From the NCBI GenBank assembly GCA_964017185.1, contig OZ024877.1:4194006-4258005 (forward strand): a DNA stretch of 64,000 bases, in the 5' to 3' direction. Shown one piece after another: positions 31,001 through 42,467 of this stretch. The notes under the pieces are model-generated. The model saw only the letters and a program-made list of their open reading frames with translations, was not told where the DNA came from and made no database searches. A program made the position numbers and the translations under genes. The DNA is from Rugalucina vietnamica. Its lineage: Eukaryota; Mollusca; Bivalvia; Lucinida; Lucinidae. The first letter of the stretch is position 1; every line of letters starts with the position of its first letter.

Positions 31001-34000
31001 CAACACTGGGAACCCGTATGCAATTTTCATGGAGTTTTAGTGCACGGAACAATGTTAATTTTCATGAGTATCTTTTAAACCAAGATCTAGGTTCAAAACC
31101 AGGGTTTGAAAAACCCGGGTATTAAACCATAAAACCCAACCCAGTGGGTTTCTGCGGGTAAACCCGTATACCCACTGGGTAGTGGGTAGTGACCAGTATT
31201 AGAAATTTTATGATCTTTATATCTAATGATGATACTCGAGTATTGAGCAAGGTATTAAGGCATTTTAGAAATGAATGTACAAGTAACAAGACGTTTGAAT
31301 TTATCTCATTTGAATAACCTATTTAGTTTGTGTGAAGCAATCCCAAAAGAACAATCAGCTATCTAACCAAGCTGGCAAGATTGCATTAGAGGTGTTTGAC
31401 GATTAGACAGAATTGAAAAGATACAGAGGTTTTAACTTCTCGTTGAGTTTTTTGTTGTTGTTACTAAATGGCTGATCGACATGCACAGAAGAAAGACTTG
31501 GTCTGTGACAAACTTATGATAAGAGAATGGTGAAAGATATTTCTACTGCCATAAAAATAATCAGATAAATCTAGCTAAGTCACATTTTACCTTAATTTAG
31601 AACAAACATACCAAACAGTTAGTTAACACCTCATTTTAGCAGTGCCTAAATAGGTGTCATATGGGATATTGTTATAAAAGTGTTATCAACACTTCCTAGA
31701 GCAGTAATTAGGTGAAAACACAAACAAAGGATTAAAGCAAAATTTTGTCTATTAAATGTGAGAGATGTGATTGATGACATACTTTCATTGCTAGCTTTCA
31801 TTGAAGTACAGTTCTAAAACTATCATTAGCTCCTACTAATATTCAAAATTAATGGTGTCATGGAATTTTAGTGGATGTACCTAATATAAAGTACACATTA
31901 GCAGTAAATTTTACTTAAGGGTATGTTTTTAATGTGAACATCAAAAATTGTGAGAACCCACTAAGTACCCACTTTTTCAAAATAAGGCTTAAAGCCCAAC
32001 CCGGGTTTACCCGGGTAAAACCCATGGGTAAACCCGGGGAGATATGGGCACTTCGAACCCTGTTCAAAACCAAGATCTTAGTGCTGTACCTAAATTTGTG
32101 ACTTCTCTTGGACCTGTAAATATACATAAAGCAGCAGAAATACTGATACAGTAACTGTATTTAAATGTATGCCATACATTGAAGAAGATTGTTTAAATTT
32201 CAAAAATTACCCCTGCCACTCATGAAATTGGAGGAATTTGCAAAAAAAGAGGAGAATGAAAACAATGTAGAGGAAAACAATAAAATTAGGAATTTAGTCC
32301 AATTTTGATAATACCCGATCTCTCATGTTATGGGAGTAGCCTCCTGGTACCATTTCTCGAACAGGACCAACTTTCGACCAGGAAGTGTCTCGGCGTCCGG
32401 TACCGGATGAATTAGGCTAAAGTCTCCGCGTCCGGCAATGCCGGACACCGAGCCTATCCTCACTGGAATGGCTCCGTGTCCGGCACTACATTTTTCCTAC
32501 CAGTTTCTTGGTTGTAAGTAGTAAAAAGTACAAATAATTTGATTACTTTCAATACAGTTTGAAGAATAAATATTTTTTCATTCGTGTTCCGCCATTTGGA
32601 AAAGGGGATGTAACTCTTAATTTGTTTATGTCTTGTGTAAAGATGAAACTGTAGCGAATTCAATATCATGTTGCATTTTGGTTGTTGAATAAAAAATATA
32701 TAATCTTGTTGTTGTTTTTTTATCAAATATAATTATCTATCAAATAAGTTCTTTAAGCCCATGTATTTAACCTTGCGTTAAATGATGCCAATTAGCCTCG
32801 TCTTCTCATCTTTAGGTAGCTATAGCCAGCTAACCGTGAATTGCGCGCCTCTTTTGTTCCTTTAGAAATGATCTCCGACAACAAACGACCATTCTCAAGT
32901 AAAACAAACAAACAATATAATTACGTAAATCAGAAAACAATTCATCCATTAAGATGTGCAATGCAAAAATAAATTATGTTGTCTCTGTTTTTGACCAGAT
33001 CAGACACAAACCGATGATCATGCAGATGCAACTTATATAAATGTACGACCAATGATTAAAACGTGATGAATATTTAGTTAAGCTCGTCATATAAATGTTT
33101 CGTTTATTTTCGTCCAGATCAGACACAAACCGGTGATCATGCAGATGCAATTTATATGATATTCGTTATAAGAACTTATATATGGTCTATTTTCCACACA
33201 AGTATATAACTAACCTTGTTTTATCATGTTGAACTTCGACCAGATAAGACACTAATCGGCTAGTATGCATAGGCAACATAGAAGCATTCCATTTGCCGTT
33301 GATTAGAACGTACGATCTGTGTCTAACGCATGCATATAATGTTTAAATAACGTTGTTATCATAAAAAATGTTTTATTTGATTTTCGACCAGATCAGACAC
33401 AAACCGGCTAGTATGCATAGGCAAAATAGAAGCATTCCATTTGCCGGTTATATGACCTACGTAAATAGAACGTACGATCTATGTCTAACACATGTATATA
33501 ATGTTTAAATAAAGGTCGCAAGGCACTCTCATGCATTTGGCAAAAATTAATTACATGTAATATGTACACGGGTATAAGTTTTATTACTTTTGATCCAAAA
33601 CATAGATTATGGGTACTCATTAGAACCGCTTCGGCGAAGCGGTTCTAACGTGTACCCACAATCAATGTTTTCAGCTTTAATATCAAAAAGATCAAAAATT
33701 TTCTTATGCAATTTTCAAATTTTACAGCTGAAAAAAAATCTGTGTAGATTCTATAATACATGGGCGTTGTGTAGTGACATGATAAAGGTTTATGAAGTAA
33801 TTCGTGCAGTAGCGCATTTAGATGGACCTTTTATCATCATACTGAGATGACGCATCTCACTAGCTTTCGACACTGAAAATAATTACAACAAGTGAGTGGA
33901 AAATTGCTCAGCTAATTAGGACATTTAGGCATAAATCAATGAAAAGCAGCCTTTATGAGAATCACTTTTCATTTAATATAGTAATTATCATTAACAATTG

Positions 34001-36001
34001 TGAGTAAGTCAAATAATCAATGTATCTTTTACTTTTTGCTGATTAAAAAAGTTTTACCAGCATTTACCATTTAGCATATACGGAGCGAACAAATATCTTA
34101 TATTTCTGTGTCACTAGCCCTTATATCAAACGGCATACTGCGATTGGACAAATAGTCACTGTAAAAATCCAATATGGCGGCGTTCGATGTGAAAAATATC
34201 TAGCGAATTCATTTTGTGACACATTAGCCGGTATTTAATCTGATTTATGTTTCTTTTGTTATCATTTACTACCAGGAAACTTGTAAGAAAAATGTAGTGC
34301 CGGACACGGAGCCATTCCAGTGCGGATAGGCTCGGTGTCCGGCATTGCCGGACGCGGAGACTCTAGCCTAATTCATCCGGTACCGGACGCCGAGACACTT
34401 CCTAATTTGATTTACACTAAATAAAACATAAACTCTGGTCCACAAGAAAACAATTTGGATGGGTTTTTCTTCGTCAGTCAATGGTAGTGTTGGGCCATCG
34501 GTTTGAAATTACAATCGATTATCGGTTTATAATCGGACAGACTAAACCAACTAGCTATCGATTGTGTAATCGGTTAAACTAGCTATACTTTGCATTTGCC
34601 TTTCATGCATGTCATAACCATGGTGACAGTTTCAGTGCCCACTGAGTGGGTCAATAAAAGAGCTTTTGATTGCCTTACCTGTTTAGAACACATTCCACTT
34701 AGAACAGATCACTGATTTAGGAATTTCTACCTTTCTGTCCTGATATTCTAGGTAAATGAAAAAGACATATTGATGCTCAGGTTACATATATATGGACTAG
34801 TTGCGAGATCTCACTCCGCTATATTACACATATGTTCCATATCCCTTCGTTGCGATCCCAGTTGGCTTTTCAATGGTGAAACGAAGTGTCGATAATTGCA
34901 ACTTTTTCAAGATAAATCAAGAAGAATACACTTCACCAATGCATTACTACATGTTTAATGTGCTTTTAGAAAAAAATCCAACATATTTTGTCCGTTTTTA
35001 GCGGTTTTATTCTCGTTTAAAAACTTCTGGTTGTCATTCTTTCAGTGCACTAAATCGTCCGTATATGTTCGTATGTTTACGCCGAGAATTGACTTCCGAC
35101 CATTTCCATATATGGAAAGTTAATTGTCAATTAATATTTAATTGACCAATTAGTATAATGCAGCGCGTGTTGCTGACGTCAAACGCCGCGCGCCGAATTC
35201 AAAATGGCCGACCTGATTGACGTCATTTGTAGAAATACGTGCATACCATTGGACAAGGCCAAATCCTGACCTTTCAACTGGAATAAATTAATTTTCGACG
35301 TCAGTTTCCGTAAACGTCGGCATATGTGTTCGGCTCGTTCCGGAAACGGCCCCACACGAGTGAACACGATGACAAACAGCTGAAAAATGAATCTGTTAGA
35401 AATAGAAAACGCAGAATTTTGAGGAGAAAATTTTATTGATAGAAATTTAAATATGTGTTTCATCAAACAGCGAAGTGTCGGTGAGCATTTCTTTCTATTA
35501 ACGATGGAATTCTATATAAAACAATCGGTGTGTAAAAGCCACTTGTTTTCGCCATCTTGTTTTACGGATGGACACGAGGCTGAAAGTACATTCGGAATGG
35601 TGAAGAGACGTTTCGCTCCATGGAGATTGTACTCATCAGCTGAGTGTACGAGTCTAATATATGGACCAGAACAGCTTCAGATATGAAGATTCGAGATATG
35701 GTACCAGGCTAGGATAAACAAAATCTTGCAAAATAACGGTATTTGGCGAGTTTCCCCTGACTAAATTATTAAACTAATCATACAACAAACCTCCAATGAC
35801 AAATGTTCCAACACATGAAATGAACCCAGACAAAAACGAGTTGAATGGGAATGTGCCCACAAGAGCACAGTACAAAAACTGAACGATGCCGGTTAGCATA
35901 ACATAGAATAGGTATGCATCTATGATTTTCAGCTTTTTTGGTGTACTGTTCATGTATTCATCATAGAATTTTCCTATCACGCCCAACAGCTTTTCAGGCA
36001 T
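27913..36001 (-). CDS. DAD1: DAD1, oligosaccharyltransferase subunit (complete, 2 coding exons)
   Basis: Exons 36001-35791 and 28043-27913 join in frame (G|GTTTGT donor, TTTCAG acceptor) to 342 nt, that is 113 aa plus stop, the same length as human DAD1. The join restores [20 protein letters not shown]. Family hallmarks are [36 protein letters not shown] and the C-terminal [13 protein letters not shown]1 is a three-helix ER membrane protein needed for N-glycosylation by the OST complex; its loss causes apoptosis in mammalian cells. The single coding intron is 7.7 kb and full of mobile elements. The gene is convergent with AMFR. A GTAAGT lies 2 nt past the stop, so an extra 3'UTR exon is likely. 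Confidence 0.97.
28044..28426 (-). other. DAD1 intron, 3' end
   Basis: Contains poly-C (28207-28233) and nearby poly-G stretches; otherwise unrecognised. Confidence 0.5.
28427..28672 (-). repeat. tRNA-derived SINE (SINE family 1), minus strand
   Basis: Reverse of the 6113-6352 copy: A-tract side at 28427-28440, then CAGTTTTACGTTCCTTTCAA, CCAATCAGTAGGTGGG, GGCTTGTCTCA and the tRNA-like head ending GGCCATGGGGGCCG. Present in the DAD1 intron. Confidence 0.85.
28673..29395 (-). other. DAD1 intron, no element recognised
   Basis: AT-rich unique-looking sequence. Confidence 0.5.
29396..30427 (-). repeat. Concatemer of six tRNA-derived SINEs (SINE family 2)
   Basis: Six head-to-tail copies (about 29404-29500 truncated, 29506-29680, 29693-29865, 29876-30051, 30070-30233, 30251-30426). 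On the minus strand each complete copy reads AGCCTCCGTGGTGCAGTGGT (A box), TCGCCTTGTAAACCAGGGGT, GGTTCGATCC-type B box, GAGCCTTCGGGTGCTCCCGG, then CTGGTCTCGCCCAGG and a 10-14 bp poly-A. Sits in the DAD1 intron. Open frames such as [17 protein letters not shown] are shadows. Confidence 0.9.
30431..31099. repeat. Spaced inverted repeat (20 bp arms)
   Basis: GGTTTTGAACCTAGATCTTG at 30435 is the exact inverse of CAAGATCTAGGTTCAAAACC at 31081-31100. The arms are about 625 bp apart, so they may be ends of an older element. The hAT MITE inserted at its right edge. Confidence 0.5.
31100..32062 (+). mobile_element. hAT-type MITE with 8-bp target duplication
   Basis: Ends CAGGGTTTGAAAAACCCGGG and CACTTCGAACCCTG; the 8-bp direct repeat TTCAAAAC flanks it exactly (31092-31099 and 32063-32070). 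CAGGGTTCGAA-type ends and 8-bp TSDs are hAT hallmarks. Subterminal ACCCGGGT-type palindromes are repeated. 963 bp, no transposase. In the DAD1 intron. Confidence 0.88.
32381..34403. mobile_element. Foldback element FB1 (CCGGTACCGG arms)
   Basis: Arms of about 130-170 bp in inverse orientation: left AGGAAGTGTCTCGGCGTCCG, CCGGTACCGGATGAATTAGG, GGCAATGCCGGACACCGAGC; right the complement ending CGCCGAGACACTTCCT. The arms contain their own palindromes. The 1.7 kb interior has no gene; it holds four spaced copies of GACCAGATCAGACACAAACC (from 32996, 33115, 33239, 33391) and a long hairpin at 33600-33666. Confidence 0.8.
33600..33670 (+). repeat. Perfect hairpin in FB1 interior
   Basis: TTAGAACCGCTTCG and its complement flank one central base. 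Outside it TGGGTAC/GTACCCA and AACATAGATT/AATCAATGTT extend the stem to nearly 35 nt per arm. Confidence 0.7.
34404..35790 (-). other. 5' part of DAD1 intron
   Basis: Between FB1 and exon 1. Mainly unique AT-rich sequence; open frames at 35179-35466 (-) and 35453-35686 (+) show no recognised similarity. Confidence 0.5.
35791..36001 (-). CDS. DAD1: DAD1 exon 1
   Basis: The ATG is at 36001-35999. It encodes [20 protein letters not shown] through [11 protein letters not shown], phase 1 at the end (G|). It includes the cytosolic N-terminus, helix 1 and most of helix 2. An alternative reading without splicing ends in a few residues at a stop, which is clearly intronic. An ETS-like CCGGAA sits about 45 bp upstream of the ATG. 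Confidence 0.96.
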
Positions 36002-36139
36002 CTTGAAAAATGAAGATTTTCAGAGAAAATTTCTGGACGTGGCAAAACCGGAAATAAATTTGGATCGAGCCGGTTCTATTGACATGAACAGCGTACGGAG
36101 TAAAGTTTCTGGTCATTTCGACCCGTGGTCCATCTTCAC

Positions 36140-37038
36140 GGGTAGGTGTATTCCTTAGACCAAATCCACTTGGACCGGTCCAAGTAAATATCAGATGTAC
36201 CAAACAGGCCTTGGACCAGGTAGTCCTTGGACCAGTCATTTGGAACTAATATACATGTTAAAATCAAATGGACAAAACAGGCATCCCTTGGACCAGGTTA
36301 TCCATGGACCAGATATACCTTCTGGACCAGTCATTATCTATTGGATTTAGGTCAACATGTATTGAATAATAAACACTAAATTTGAACAGATTATAGTTTT
36401 ATTTGATATTTATTGAATCAGTATGAACAACAAGTATAAAAAATAACAATGAATTAAAACAAACAAACACTTATTAGTTAAGGATTAAGGATATAAGCAT
36501 ATCTTTTACATGGATCTTTAATATCATCTATTAATATACAGTGGTGTCAAAAGTGTCAAAATAAGTTGAAACACTTGAACATACACAGAGGGATATTTAT
36601 ATAAGGTGTTAGAAGTGTCATGTTGCATATTCATCAGATTAAAACTCTCACAAAGTTACTTCGTGATAATTAGGACATGCAGATGGATGAAAACTAAAGC
36701 AGTTCTGAAAAAAAAGATGAAAAAAAAAAAAAAAAAAAGAAACACAGAAATGAAAAATTTAAATTCAGGCTGAGGAATTTTTTTGTTAGATCTTTAAATT
36801 CAAAGAATTATTTTTCCCCAAAAATATTTAAGGATTTTGGATCCACTTTCAGATAAAACTTTATAATTCAAGTACAGTATGTTTTTAACAGCATATTTTA
36901 ACATGTATATTACTTCCAAATGACTGGTCCAAGGATTACCTGGTCCAAGGAATACCCTGTTTGGTTCATCTGATATTTACTTGGACTGGTCCAAGTCCAG
37001 TGGTCCAAGTGGATTTGGTCCAAGGAATACACCTACCC
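36140..37038. mobile_element. Foldback element FB2 (TTGGACC arms) upstream of DAD1
   Basis: Inverted arms of about 130 bp: GGGTAGGTGTATTCCTTAGA... and ...CCAAGGAATACACCTACCC, built of repeated TTGGACC(A) words. The flanks CATCTTCAC (36131-36139) and CATCTCCAC (37039-37047) are a 9-bp duplication with one mismatch, as in Mutator-like elements. The interior is AT-rich without genes. Its edge is about 140 bp from the DAD1 ATG. Confidence 0.8.
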
Positions 37039-37179
37039 CATCTCCACACCCTGGAATATACGGTGTTCATTAAAAATCTTTATTTAAAGTTGCTTCATAT
37101 GTCAAGGTCACAAAAGACGACGCACCTGAGATGATGACTAGAAATTGATCGACTCGGTATATGAAGATAGATAGATAGC

Positions 37180-37256
37180 ACAGGACGGGGATGGAACCCG
37201 GGACCCCTCGGCCCAAAGTTCGATGCGCTACCGACTGCGCCAGCCCGTTTCATTAC
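37180..37256 (-). pseudogene. tRNA-like sequence
   Basis: The minus strand reads CTGGCGCAGTCGGTAGCGCA (A box with a good D stem) and GGTTCCATCCC (B box), followed by CTATC repeats. Acceptor ends do not pair cleanly. Likely a tRNA-derived SINE or pseudogene. Confidence 0.5.
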
Positions 37257-37698
37257 AAGATTTATTCAGAAAGCCTCGATAAAAACACACATGCTCCAAA
37301 AAGCACTCGGTCATTTAAATTTAATCATCTAAAAATCGATTTATTTAGCGCATATACCTTTGTCTGAAAATCATCTTGAAAATCATGTTGACTTCTTAGA
37401 CGTGACGCAGAAGAGTGCAGCTTGGTTTGTAACTCGGAATTACACATGGAAAAAAAAGAAGTATGATTGTCATCCATAAAAATCTTAAAGGAAATCTAAT
37501 AGATTTATATTGCTTTACAAAGGTCTAAAAGGGGCAGCCAAAATTCCCACTGACGATTGGAAAGGTCCTCAGACCTTTCCACTGTGTTTATGTTGAATGC
37601 AGTAAACTTTGAGCTGGTTCTATTTATTTTACATCTAAATTGTCCATCGCTGACGTCGAAAAAAGATCCGATACGAGAAACCAGTCCAAATTTTCTGT

Positions 37699-38122
37699 GG
37701 CTACGTTCGGAGTTCTCCCAATGGTAAAATCTGCAAATCTACCAGTGGTACTGTTGGTACCATTTTTACCAATGGTAACCAGAAAACCCTGAACGTTTTT
37801 CTGCTGCCAATGGTGGAATATTTATTATATTGATCAATACTTGTTTTTGTCTTTCTTATTTACTTCATGAATATTGTGTTATTTTTAACATTTACATTTG
37901 CATGTATGACAAAAGTATTGCTTATCTAAGAAATTCATGATATATTTTTTAGGCTCGCCATATTGAATCACGTGACTTTTCCAGCGTTGGTAGAATTACC
38001 TACGCTGTATTCTGTCTGCGTCATTTGCTGCCGTATCTTGGTACCATTGGTAAATATTGAACGGAATTTGTCTACCAATGGTACCATTTTTACCATTGGT
38101 AAGAACGACGAACGCACGCAGT
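37699..38122 (+). mobile_element. GGTACC-rich MITE, family FB3 copy 1
   Basis: Ends GGCTACGTTCGGAGTTCTCC and GACGAACGCACG. The inside is full of ACCAATGGTACCATTGG-type palindromic words. It is the inverse of 40293-40799, and both contain AATCACGTGACTTTTCC. Confidence 0.7.
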
Positions 38123-38133
38123 GTAGAATATAT

Positions 38134-38320
38134 GCGTGTGTTCGGGGTTCTCCCAATGGTACCATTGGTTGGTAACATTTGTACCATTGGTACCAATGGT
38201 ATTACCATTTTTACCATTTGCACCAATTTCTCTACCAATGGTACCATTGGTAATTAAATTGTTACAAATGGTACAAATGTTACCAACCAATGGTACCATT
38301 GGAAAACCCCGAACACACGC
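38134..38320 (+). mobile_element. GGTACC-rich MITE, family FB3 copy 2 (short)
   Basis: Inverted ends GCGTGTGTTCGGGGTT and AACCCCGAACACACGC; between them, repeated CCAATGGTACCATTGG palindromes. 187 bp; almost the whole element can fold back. Confidence 0.75.
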
Positions 38321-39292
38321 ATTCACGGAGATAATAAGACAGTTCACCAACAAGCCGCACCACCGACCCTGTATACGTTTCTGATAGATTCGGAGTGATT
38401 TTTGAAACAACGACAGTTAAAAGTCTCGGGTTTTAATCTGCTCAAATTTATTATTATTAAAAATCTTGTATTTGAAGTCTTCTAATAACATAATCAACTC
38501 TTATTTTTATAAAAGATATATTCCGTATACTATTAATGTGCTTTTAAGATGCAATTCACATTCATGTTATCCTCTAGAGGAAGTACCTCTTGAGGAAGCA
38601 ATACGGTATAAAAACAAAGAAAGGATATCTTTTTCTGCTTATGATGGATCCATTGCTGAGTCGTGTATCTATTGCAGTGACACGCCCATGCGTACGCTTA
38701 TCATATGACGTAACATGGTCTTCTAATGCACCAGTCATGTGTAACCACACCACCCCCAACCCCGGGGAAGGGCGGTGGTCAACCGTGTAAATGATTCAGG
38801 TTTTAACCATGTTTTTGCCACGACAGTGCGGGGAAGTACCTAAGCTGTATATCATTTCTATATATAAAAAAACGGCAGTGAAATAATAACATAACAGACT
38901 GCGGTGGAAAACAGCAGTGGTTTTAACTATCAAGTTGTCCCCGCAGGGCGGGGCTTTTAGCGGGCATTCGCTTAATCAAAAGTTAAAATCCCCATCTATC
39001 ACCATTTTTGCTTTATCTATTGGATCCAGCTTACACATACTTAATATTGGAAACTCATGTAACCAAAAAGAAGAAGAAAAAAAAAACGTGAGAGAAAAAT
39101 CAATAATCCAAGAGAGGTTTTGGTTACCTGTATTTGCAATATTGATTTAAGTAAGCTGGGAACCAGTAGATAAAACTGATATGGTGAATTCTCCGGGGGT
39201 AGGGGCGACTAGTGGATAACTCCTTCATAATATAGTCTCCGTACTTTGTTCAAAACTGTGTCAAAGATTTATCCGCACCGCTTGATCTTTTT
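38321..39292. other. Intergenic sequence
   Basis: No gene recognised; short palindromic pieces (CCTCTAGAGGAAGTACCTCT) only. Confidence 0.4.
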
Positions 39293-39553
39293 GAGCATTC
39301 CGGTCATTTTCGAGAAGGCTATCGGAGTAACACGAGAGTAGAACATGAGTATCCCGAGTAGCAATCCTGAACAGCTCTATTTACACCCGAGTTACTGCAA
39401 TATGCATGCGCATCTACGTCATGTGCATGTGTATTACTGTAACTCGGGTGTAACTCGAGCTGCTCTGGATTGCTCTTCGGGTTACTCGCGGGATAGCCTT
39501 CTCAAAAATGCTCTCCTAGTAACACGAGTAACTCGAGTAGGAATGCCAAAGTA
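39293..39553 (+). repeat. Palindromic MITE-like repeat (ACTCGAG words)
   Basis: GAGAAGGCTATC at 39312 pairs with GATAGCCTTCTC ending 39503. Inside, GAGTAGCAATCC pairs with GGATTGCTC and ACACCCGAGTTAC with GTAACTCGGGTGT. Outer GCATTCC/GGAATGC suggests the stem reaches 39293-39553. Confidence 0.65.
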
Positions 39554-40292
39554 ATTAATACACAGATCTATGCGCAAACGTATTACTGTTACAATTGTAA
39601 TGCGCTGTTCGGCATTGCTAGGGGATAATTTCCGACAGTCACAGCCTCTGGTGAGGAATTATTTTGGCGTTTCACCAGCAAACTATTCTGATTCACATTG
39701 CGTACATAACTGGTCCGAACCTTTACACGCCACCTCAACAGAACCGCCTCAGTCAGGTCTATGTTTAATCAACAGCAGAGCAAAACTTAAGAAAAATAGG
39801 AGCGCACACATGTAATATGAATATTGTACGTCTACAGAAAGAACGAAATCTGTACTGCATTTCTTGTAACGAAATCTTTACTGCATTTCTTTTACTGAGT
39901 GTATCAAGCATTTAAATAATCTACAAATATCTGTTTCCCGACAGAGCCTCAGAGTCACAGTCAGTTGAGACGGTATGAATTAGAAGTAGAAGTAGTGGTA
40001 CAAGCTGCTCACCAAGTGTGAATGAAAGGTAGAATATATTTCGAAATTGCACTGTTGTAACAGCGAAACAATATTCACTTCGTCGCTTTATTGTTTACTT
40101 TTTCCACTTTCAACATTGCTTGTCTTGCGGGGGTATACTATAAGCCCTGTTTGCAGCCAATTTCTTGTTTCCTCTGAAATCTCTAAAACGTTTTACTAGT
40201 AAATCACCTCTATAAACTAGCAGCAGACCTTTCTATTGGATTCTTTTTAAAGAAGCCAACTTGTATTATTTGTCGAAGACATCTCAGATCAT
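39554..40292. other. Intergenic sequence
   Basis: No feature recognised. Confidence 0.4.
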
Positions 40293-40799
40293 GCGTGCGT
40301 TCGTAGTTTTTTCCAATGGTAAAAATGGTACCATTGGTAGACAAATTCCGTTCAAGGTTTTACCAATGGTACCATTGATAATGCCATTGGTACCAATGGT
40401 ACCAATGTTACCAACATACGGCAGCAAATGGTGCAGACAGAATACAGCGTGGGTAATTCTACCAACGCGGGAAAAGTCACGTGATTCAATATGGCGAGCC
40501 TAAAAATATATCATGAATTTCGTAAATAAGCAATACTTGTGTCATACAAGCAAATGTAAATGTTATAAATAACACAATATACATGAAGTAAATAAGAAAG
40601 ACGAAAACAAGTGATGTGTATTGATCAATATGATAAAAATTCCACCATGTGACCTACCAATGGTACCATTGGTACCAATGGTACCGTTGGCAGTAGAAAA
40701 ACGTTCAGGGTTTTCTGGTTACCATTGGTAAAAATGGTACCAACAGTACCATTGGTAGATTTGCAGATTTTACCATTGGGAGAAACCCGAACGTAGCCC
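40293..40799 (-). mobile_element. GGTACC-rich MITE, family FB3 copy 3
   Basis: Inverse orientation to copy 1: begins GCGTGCGTTCGTAG, ends CCGAACGTAGCC. Interior words GGTACCATTGG are repeated more than ten times. Copies 1 and 3 form a large inverted repeat around 2.2 kb. Confidence 0.7.
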
Positions 40800-42467
40800 A
40801 TTTTTGACCTGCATCCAGGTTTTTTCCATATGGAAGATGAAAAAGGCAACAAACTATATCTCTTTAAAAAGTACTTTAAGATGATGTTTTTTTACTATAA
40901 AAGTCATCATTGATCCTTATTGTTATTCATTTTAATCGCTTTTTGTGTGACGAAAGCTTTTGCAAAGAAAAATTAAAACAAAAAATCTGTGGATTTTGAA
41001 ATTTTATGATCCATGCAGGCCATCGTAGATAAGATGCGTTCGGATTTTCTCCATTGAATATAGGCGTGTTCGGATCAAAGGCTCTGCTTCACGGAACGAG
41101 TTGTTTCCGCCAGTAAGGGCTCACCGCACAATAACGATATTTTATTACATTTTTTTTTTCATCAAATTGATATCCAGGAATTTTGGGGTATGTATATATG
41201 CATTAAAACTGTCAACGTTAAAACGCGTTTAGCTGTCAGGCTAAGGTAGTAATTTCATTTCAACAACAGAGCAAACTAGTCTTGTGGCTTGCTCAGTCTG
41301 TGGGTCCTGGTTTTTGGTTCGTCGGGATGTTTATCATGATTTATTTGTTTGTTCTTGGTGGTTCGTTGGCTGGTTGGGGGTACACCACGGGGACCGAGGG
41401 GCTGGCTTAGTGTTGTGGGCCACTGCGGTGGCTGAGGGTGGGGTTGTGGCCGTGTGGGATCGATTTGAACCCGCTGGTGGCTTTGTGTTGCTGGTCGTTC
41501 GATGTCGATGCTTCTGTGGTGGTTCTTTTTGTTTTGTGTCTTGGTGTTTGAGGTATTTTTGTGCTGTTGGCGCCTTCTGTGTGTTTTCGTGTTTTTTGGT
41601 TGGGTTGAGGTAACTGAGTGGCCACCTGTTGGAAGAATAGCTGCTCATTCGGCTTACGAAATGTTTTGATGGTGTGAGTACCTGATTGTTAGTTTGGTTT
41701 TTTCCCACCTCGGTTTTTGGAGTGGGAATCTTTTTCTGATTGCGCCTTCTCCTGATCTTTGCCTTCTTGTACCTTTGTGTCCGTCAAAGATGGATTTCAG
41801 TCCCAAAACTATATATCTTGTGCTTAAGTATCACTACTACATCACTGAGCTTCTATGCACTGTCAACAATTTATATTTTAGTATAAAGCATAAATAAAAT
41901 GTACATCATGCATCCTGTACCCTATTGCAGAACAGATATTAATCTTCGACAATTATCTTCTTTAAAGATGTTTCTTGTCCATTAGAATGTTCTGTGCTGC
42001 TCTCTCTTTTTTTTCTTATTTAGAATTTTCTCTAGGATTTTGCTGCAAAAATGCAGCAATTATATTTCCTCAAACCTATAAATTCAGGTATAAATGAACG
42101 GGAGACCGAAATGCATAAAAAATTAAGTCAGTGAATAAATCATTTATACTTTGTTTCACCATACTTTGAATATTGTGCTGGATTTTATCGTGGATTATTA
42201 AATCTTGTGGACTTTGTAATTACACGGACTTAATTCTTGAAACTGAACTGAGAACTCTGATAATTAGTATTCTGAGGAAGAAAGTATAGGCATTGTAAGG
42301 TTTTATTCTCTTTCTTTCGCGTATTCATAACATGTAGTATTTTAATATTTATTTTAGTAAATAGTTTGAAAATCTTGGTAATCACTCTTGCCTGACTATA
42401 GCCAGCTTAACTTCATGATGTACTGCAAACCATTTACGACCCAAGAGTTTTGGAACCACCACACTGC
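40800..42467. other. Intergenic sequence with a G/T-rich stretch
   Basis: 41290-41640 is strongly G/T-rich on the plus strand, giving spurious long frames on both strands. 41680-41770 shares a block of about 90 bp (CCCACCTCGGTTTTTGGAG, TCTGATTGCGCCTT) with 45974-46066, so it is a dispersed repeat. No conserved protein. Confidence 0.5.

Noticed and set aside
35179-35686. Two overlapping frames in the DAD1 intron (95 aa minus, 77 aa plus)
   Set aside because: No similarity recognised, no splice context; considered chance frames.
41284-41708. Long overlapping frames on both strands (109 aa and 124 aa) in a G/T-rich stretch
   Set aside because: Biased composition alone explains open frames on both strands; no domain or splice context, and part of the sequence recurs as a repeat at 45974.
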